Assembly (NCBI GenBank): GCA_014706295.1 | Contig: JACSVZ010000007.1 | Location: 62,073,475-62,137,474 of the forward strand | Direction: 5' to 3' | Length of the DNA: 64,000 nt | Source: Lycocorax pyrrhopterus obiensis | Taxonomy: Eukaryota; Chordata; Aves; Passeriformes; Paradisaeidae | Shown here: one piece after another, positions 60,701-64,000 of the stretch | How positions within the stretch are numbered: the stretch's first letter is position 1 | How the letters are laid out: every line of letters begins with the position of its first letter | The notes under the pieces: model-generated | The model's input: the letters and a program-made list of their open reading frames with translations, nothing else | Told to the model about the DNA's origin: nothing | Database searches by the model: none | Translations under genes and position numbers: made by a program

Positions 60701-63286
60701 CAGGCAGCTCATTTTGCCCATCACGAGGGACTGAGCACAGGATTTATATCCCATCCCTGTCCCAGACAGGGCTCAGCCCTGCAGGAATTCAAAGTCATGG
60801 AAAAACAACGCTTTCTTTGGCTGTCGTTGTTTTTGCCACCAGTAATCCCATTTGTATTCCCACTCTCTCCACAAGGAGAGGGAACTGCTGCGACTGGGGA
60901 GATTCAACTCCACTTTTCCATACCCTTGTCCTAAGTTCCCAAGGGTTCCACATCTACTCCTCGTGAAAAAGAAACAAAGAGGGGGTCTAAGAATAACTTT
61001 TCTGAATAAATGCAGCACGAAATATAATGCACTTCAGGCACTTCAGAGGAAGTTCTCATAAAGGCACTCCCACAGGGAGAAGGGGATAAATATCTACAGT
61101 GGCATTGGCTACATCCAAAATATTTTTTGGGATAAATCTGGGGGTTCCCGAGGTGACTTTGGGGTCCCAGATTTTCCACCTCCCAGGGCTGATTTTTGGG
61201 GTGATTTTGGGGGTTCCCGAGCTGATTTTTGGGGTGAATTTGGGGGTTCCCAAGGTAATTTTGTGCTCCCAGATTTTCCACCTCCCGGGGTTGATTTTTG
61301 GGGTGATTTTGGGGTGAATTTGGGGGTTCCCAAGGTGACTTTGTGCTTCCGGATTTTCCACCTTCCAGGGCTGATTTTTGGGGTGATTTTGGGGGTTCCT
61401 GATTTTTGGGGTGAATTTGGGGGTTCCCGAGGTGACTTTGTGCTCCCGGATTTTCCACCTCCCAGGGCCGATTTTTGGGGTGATTTTGGGGTAAATTTGG
61501 GTAAATAAAATAACAAATGCAATTATGCTGCTCCAGTCCCAGGGGAGCCGAAGAGCAACAGCGGGCCGGAAAGAAGCACAGGAAATTGTGGTTTATTTGT
61601 GAAAAAAAAGTGAAAGATGCTTTTGGCATTGTCTGACTTTGATGAAAACTTTAAAACCAGCGTGAATTTCCACAGGGGAAGGTGGGAAGGTGTCCCTGCC
61701 CAAGGCACTTAGTGCTGTGTGCAAGGGCACTGTGACATCACAGCCCGTTTGGTGAAGGAGTGGGGGGTGACAGCTCCCGTCCCCACCCTGCAGAGCTCCG
61801 GGTGCCAACCTGGGATGGCCTGAGCAGGGATTCCAGGGATGCCCAGCCTGGAGCAGCTCCTGTTCGTGGCCCTCGGGTTCAGCTGTTTCTACCCCGGCAG
61901 CAGCACCCGCTCCTGCCCGCCCTCCTGGGCCACCCTGGTGTGGGATGTGCCTCCCCTGGAGCTGGAGGAGAAGGGAGCTGCCCACAAGGGCATCACCACG
62001 CCTGAGCTGCTTTGTTGGAACATCCCAGCCCTGTCCCTGCTGCTCCTGGTGGTTTTCCTTGCGTGCTCCCTCTGCAGGAAAGCCAGGAGCTGCTGGAGGA
62101 AGGTGAGGGAGGGGGTAAGGGCAGGAGGGTGGTGCCAGGTGGCCATGGGGACAAGGAAGGTCCTTCCCAGACTTTGTCCAGCCCCAGCAGGCAGAGGTGG
62201 GTCTGGGCCACGAGGAGAAAACCAGGACAGGCTGAGCATTCCTGGGAATCGGAGTGAGCTGGGCTTTAAGGGATCTTCCAACCCAAACCATTCCACGATT
62301 CCCACACGAGCTGCTCCCTGGGGAAGCTCAGCCAGGCCTGAGTGTCTCCAGGAGAGGCCTGAGGTCCCTCTGTCCCTGTCACCACGCTGTCACCCTGTGC
62401 CTTGCAGAGATCTGGCAGGAAGGATGGATGCTCCTGCAAGACCTCCAAGCTGCTGTTCCAGCTGAAGGAAAATCCCGACTTGCTGAAGCGCTACCTGAGG
62501 CACCTGCACAAGTGCAGGACATCCTCTGTGGAAGTGTTCCAGGTCAGGCTGGATGGGGCTTGGGGCAACCTGGCCTGCTTGGAAATGCCCCTTCCAGAGG
62601 GGTTGGACTGGAAGGGCTTTACGGGCTCCTTTCAATCCAAATCTCTCTGTGATTCTCCAGAGGAAAGAGCAAGAAAATCTGGGAAGACTTCGAGGAGGAG
62701 GAGGAGACACATTTGGGTCCTTGCCCAGAAATTCCCAGCTCTAACCAGGCTCCCAGGAAGGCTGGACACTGCAGCGGATGGAGCTGTCCCCAAGCACAGG
62801 GACAGCACATGTTTGACAATAAAGGTCTGAGGTGAAACTGTCTCCGAGGGAAATGGAACACGGAATGGATGCTCTGAGGAATGGAGGGAGTGAGCCCGCG
62901 CTGGGGATGCTGCAAAGAGGAAACTGCCTTTCTAAACCCAAGGGAAGGGATTCCTGCCTGGGAATGGAACTCCCAGAGAAGCTGTGGCTGCCCCTGGATC
63001 CCTGGCAGTGTCCAAGGCCAAGCTGGATGGGCTTGGAGCAGCCTGGGATAGTGCAAGGTGTCCCTGCCCACGGACTGGAGGATCTTTAAGGTCCCTTCCA
63101 ACCCAAACCATCCTGGGATTCTGTGAAATGAATCAGAAACCCCCACTCCCCTCCCATTTTGAGGTATGAAATGAATTCCCTCATACCATTATCTCCATAT
63201 TCCAGCCTCACAGCCAAGCCAAGAAGCCAATCCACCGTTTCTTGTCGTTCCTGTATTTTGAAGGGACAGTTCACATCTTTCATGTA
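51576..63286 (-). CDS. RTRAF: RNA transcription, translation and transport factor (hCLE/C14orf166), 3' six coding exons
   Basis: A subunit of the tRNA-splicing ligase complex with RTCB, DDX1 and FAM98B. It is also known as CGI-99 and as a modulator of RNA polymerase II and a cap-binding factor. Exons on the minus strand: 63187-63286, 59269-59355, 58318-58406, 55371-55439, 52487-52535, 51576-51730. They total 549 nt, that is 182 residues plus stop, corresponding to residues 63-244 of the 244-residue human protein as I recall it. The protein is almost unchanged from mammals, for example CPFKIQERQETVDWLLGLAV, LLQIQRHDDYLVMLK and the C-terminal helix LRELQTKINEAIVAVQAIIA. Phases agree across every junction. 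The first exons (about 62 residues) and the promoter lie right of the window. Faster change is seen only in the acidic/polar segment of the 59269-59355 exon (DSTPDGAKNTENTAKN). Confidence 0.95.
51955..52035 (-). mobile_element. CR1 LINE 3' remnant, RTRAF intron
   Basis: Antisense tail: 'gaatcacaggctgggttggg', followed by 'ctggaaggaccttaagggtc' and 'atctcattccaacctccc'. Old and short. Confidence 0.7.
52487..52535 (-). CDS. RTRAF: RTRAF coding exon 7
   Basis: 49 nt, GLPVALEKHILGFDTG plus one base. The acceptor is TTTTCCAG and the donor GAG|GTGAGC. Confidence 0.94.
52560..55370 (-). other. RTRAF intron, unique part
   Basis: AT-rich intronic sequence between exons 7 and 6. A 10-bp repeat 'ctttcccagc' occurs three times at 54701-54729 and a TAAA run at 54577-54592. 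No gene is recognised. Confidence 0.5.
55371..55439 (-). CDS. RTRAF: RTRAF coding exon 6
   Basis: 69 nt, phase 0: AIRILVQERLTQDAIAKASQ then SKE. The donor is GAG|GTTTGT, an uncommon but valid GT site. Confidence 0.94.
55735..56090 (+). mobile_element. CR1 LINE 3' end (second subfamily), RTRAF intron
   Basis: CR1 in plus orientation, about 355 bp: 'agcctggagaaaaggaggct', 'caggaggtttagattggata'-type words, 'atgtggcacttggggacacg' and the tail 'ttttccaacctaaacaaatc'...'atgattcc'. Confidence 0.92.
56181..56253. repeat. 19-bp minisatellite, four copies
   Basis: Units of about GGGAAGGAAATCCTGTCTT, nearly perfect, in the RTRAF intron. Confidence 0.9.
56254..58317 (-). other. RTRAF intron, unique part
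   Basis: AT-rich intronic sequence with A-runs near 57127-57142 and 57835-57843. No exon or RNA gene is recognised. Confidence 0.5.
58318..58406 (-). CDS. RTRAF: RTRAF coding exon 5
   Basis: 89 nt: VNNPDFKAGVMALANLLQIQ then RHDDYLVMLK, identical to human as I recall it. The acceptor is TTTTCCCAG and the donor AAG|GTGAGA. Confidence 0.96.
58525..58675 (+). mobile_element. CR1 LINE 3' end, RTRAF intron
   Basis: Plus-orientation CR1: 'agcatccctggaagtgttca', 'aggatgtggcacctggggac' and 'cttttccaaccttaattcca' with the tail 'tgattcc'. Confidence 0.85.
59269..59355 (-). CDS. RTRAF: RTRAF coding exon 4
   Basis: 87 nt, phase 1 at both ends: DKYKDSTPDGAKNTENTAKN then AEPLINLD. The acceptor is CATTTTGCAG and the donor GATG|GTGAGT. 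Confidence 0.94.
59600..60340 (-). mobile_element. Possible LTR-retrotransposon (ERV) remnants, RTRAF intron
   Basis: Two adjacent stretches (about 59600-60015 and 60055-60340) have LTR-like features on the plus strand: 'gggaataaaggtgggtattt', 'gagttcctcacacttttata', 'ggttcatttgcatatcaggg' and 'cctaggacgatctgggtgtc', then a second unit with 'gtgttttaatgatctctcag'. The wording recalls avian ERV LTRs in antisense orientation, but I cannot define termini or target-site duplications. No coding gene of a retrovirus is present. Confidence 0.4.
60341..61129 (-). other. RTRAF intron, unique part
   Basis: No exon, RNA gene or repeat recognised. Confidence 0.45.
61130..61510. repeat. Minisatellite with units of about 80-103 bp, RTRAF intron
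   Basis: About four units, each with 'gattttccacctcccagggc', 'tgatttttggggtgattttg' and 'ggggttcccgaggtgacttt'. The marker 'gattttccacctccc' begins near 61170, 61272, 61353 and 61450, so unit length varies through internal duplication of 'tttttggggtgaatttggggg'-type submodules. Confidence 0.9.
61733..61740 (+). promoter_or_regulatory. CRE-like site upstream of candidate gene
   Basis: TGACATCA, one mismatch from the CREB/CREM palindrome TGACGTCA, about 100 bp upstream of the candidate start codon at 61839. CREM drives many testis genes. The association is speculation. Confidence 0.2.
61839..62744 (+). CDS. Unrecognised candidate small membrane protein gene within an RTRAF intron (three exons)
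   Basis: I do not recognise this gene. Proposed exons are 61839-62102, 62408-62542 and 62661-62744, giving 160 residues. All three junctions are phase 0 with GT/AG sites (AAG|GTGAGG, CCTTGCAG, CAG|GTCAGG, TTCTCCAG). An in-frame TGA at 61821-61823 precedes the ATG. The N-terminus MPSLEQLLFVALGFSCF could be a signal peptide; after a polar segment comes a strong membrane span, IPALSLLLLVVFLACSLC, followed by basic, cysteine-rich RKARSCWRK. Exon 2 is basic and helix-like: SKLLFQLKENPDLLKRYLRH. The end of exon 2 and its donor, and the acceptor of exon 3, lie in or at the edge of a CR1 insertion. Alternatively exon 2 reads on unspliced to 62830. An AATAAA follows at 62818. The gene is antisense to RTRAF. 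Composition is GC-richer than the surrounding intron. Confidence 0.5.
62240..62305 (+). mobile_element. CR1 LINE tail remnant
   Basis: 'gtgagctgggctttaaggga' and 'tcttccaacccaaaccattc' with the tail 'cacgattccca', lying in intron 1 of the candidate gene. Confidence 0.75.
62520..62656 (+). mobile_element. CR1 LINE 3' end providing splice sites to the candidate gene
   Basis: 'tgtggaagtgttccaggtca', 'ggctggatggggcttggggc', 'gttggactggaagggcttta' and the tail 'ctctgtgattctcc' identify a CR1 3' end. The proposed exon 2 donor (CAG|GTCAGG at 62543) and exon 3 acceptor (CTCCAG ending 62660) are created inside or at the edge of it. Confidence 0.8.
62818..62823 (+). terminator. Polyadenylation signal of the candidate gene (AATAAA)
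   Basis: AATAAA 74 nt after the proposed TAA stop, followed by 'ggtctgaggtgaaactgtct'. Consistent with a short 3'UTR. Confidence 0.45.
62968..63126 (+). mobile_element. CR1 LINE 3' end, RTRAF intron
   Basis: Plus-orientation CR1: 'cccagagaagctgtggctgc', 'gcttggagcagcctgggata' and the tail 'cccttccaacccaaaccatc'...'gggattctgtga', ending about 60 bp from the RTRAF exon at 63187. Confidence 0.92.
63187..63286 (-). CDS. RTRAF: RTRAF coding exon 3
   Basis: 100 nt: YMKDVNCPFKIQERQETVDW then LLGLAVRLEYGDN. The acceptor is GCTCCCCAG and the donor AATG|GTATGA. It is the most upstream RTRAF exon in the window. Confidence 0.95.
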
Positions 63287-64000
63287 CTGGGGAGCAAAGA
63301 GAAAACAAAACAAATGGATTTTAGTGACCTGGAGGAATCAGCTGGAGGCATAGAACTGTTGTGTGAGCACTCCCTTTCCCACAGGCCCCACAGAAAATCT
63401 TAATTCACAAGAGGTGTCGCTGTGAAATTCCCGCTGTGGCATCTGATCCGTGCTGGAGTGTCCCAATCCAAATCAAATGTGACATCTGGCAATGGAATCT
63501 CCTTTCTAATGGATGTTATTTACTGTCAGACTGCACCCAGGGAAGCCAAAACCCCCTTGCTTTGCTCTCTGCTCGTGTCACAGAGCAAACGGAACAGGGG
63601 AAGGGGGAACAGATTGGAGCAAATCTTCCCACCTGGAATGAAGCTGCCTAAGGCTTCCACAAACCAGAGGATTCCCTGGAGCAGCAGAAGCAGTAATTTT
63701 CACTTTCTTAGGGAATTTGTAAAACAAGAGGGGGGCCAAAAAGTGGCTGAGGTTCTGTCTGTGCTCTTCTGAACCCAGAACACGAGATCCAGCCCTGGCT
63801 GCTGCCAAGGCTCCCAAAAACCGGGACGTGGTGGAGGGACAGGAGTGCCACACAGCTGGGAAAAGCAGGAAAGCAGGGATTCCCTGGCAGTTATGGAGAG
63901 GAGAGCCCAGCCAAGCCAGGAAAGGCACCACTGACACCCCAACAGCTGCCAGGAATTCTGGATATTCCCATTTACCTACGGGGTATTGGAATGATTCGGG
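63287..64000 (-). other. RTRAF intron to window edge
   Basis: Unique intronic sequence. I searched it for the upstream RTRAF exon (the segment expected to precede YMKDVN) and did not find it, so the gene continues beyond 64000. Confidence 0.6.

Noticed and set aside
1..64000. CRISPR arrays, bacterial-type operons, insertion sequences, rRNA and tRNA genes
   Set aside because: The sequence is vertebrate nuclear DNA. The tandem repeats lack CRISPR spacer structure, and I found no convincing tRNA box A/box B pair or rRNA similarity.

Overview
This window is nuclear genomic DNA from a bird, probably a neoavian and possibly a songbird. The evidence is spliced vertebrate genes with GT/AG introns, CpG-rich first exons, and many truncated 3' ends of CR1 LINEs, whose terminal 'ccaacccaaaccattctgggattctgtg'-type tails recur on both strands. 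No other class of interspersed repeat is as common. The species cannot be named from sequence alone.

Four genes are recognised by protein similarity recalled from the mammalian families. Their order and relative orientation match, in mirror image, the human 14q22 block RTRAF-NID2-PTGDR-PTGER2. From left to right they are: PTGER2 (prostaglandin E2 receptor EP2, minus strand, two coding exons, 9852-13612); PTGDR (prostaglandin D2 receptor DP1, minus strand, two coding exons, 19861-23465); NID2 (nidogen-2, plus strand, 22 coding exons, 35831-50405, 3'UTR to about 51165); and RTRAF (C14orf166/hCLE, minus strand, last six coding exons, 51576-63286, with its 5' exons beyond the right edge). NID2 and RTRAF are tail to tail, with their polyadenylation signals only about 260 bp apart.

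The two receptor genes are separate prostanoid GPCRs that share the phase-0 intron before the last coding exon. NID2 encodes a secreted basement-membrane linker protein. RTRAF encodes a subunit of the tRNA ligase complex. The four are not a functional pathway; they are an old syntenic block.

The left 50 kb is visibly GC-rich and full of minisatellites and pyrimidine-rich tracts. The RTRAF portion from about 50.4 kb onward is AT-richer. The intergenic stretches (1-8.6 kb, 13.8-19.5 kb, 24-35.7 kb) contain CR1 fragments, tandem repeats and a few candidate conserved non-coding elements, but no gene I can support.

The most interesting observations are: (i) an unrecognised candidate three-exon plus-strand gene inside an RTRAF intron (61839-62744), encoding a small single-pass membrane protein whose 3' part is entangled with a CR1 insertion; (ii) two nearly identical adjacent thyroglobulin type-1 exons in NID2, with a third, diverged one, although their flanking introns are unrelated; (iii) an apparent one-base deletion in the first EGF exon of NID2; and (iv) several large tandem arrays.
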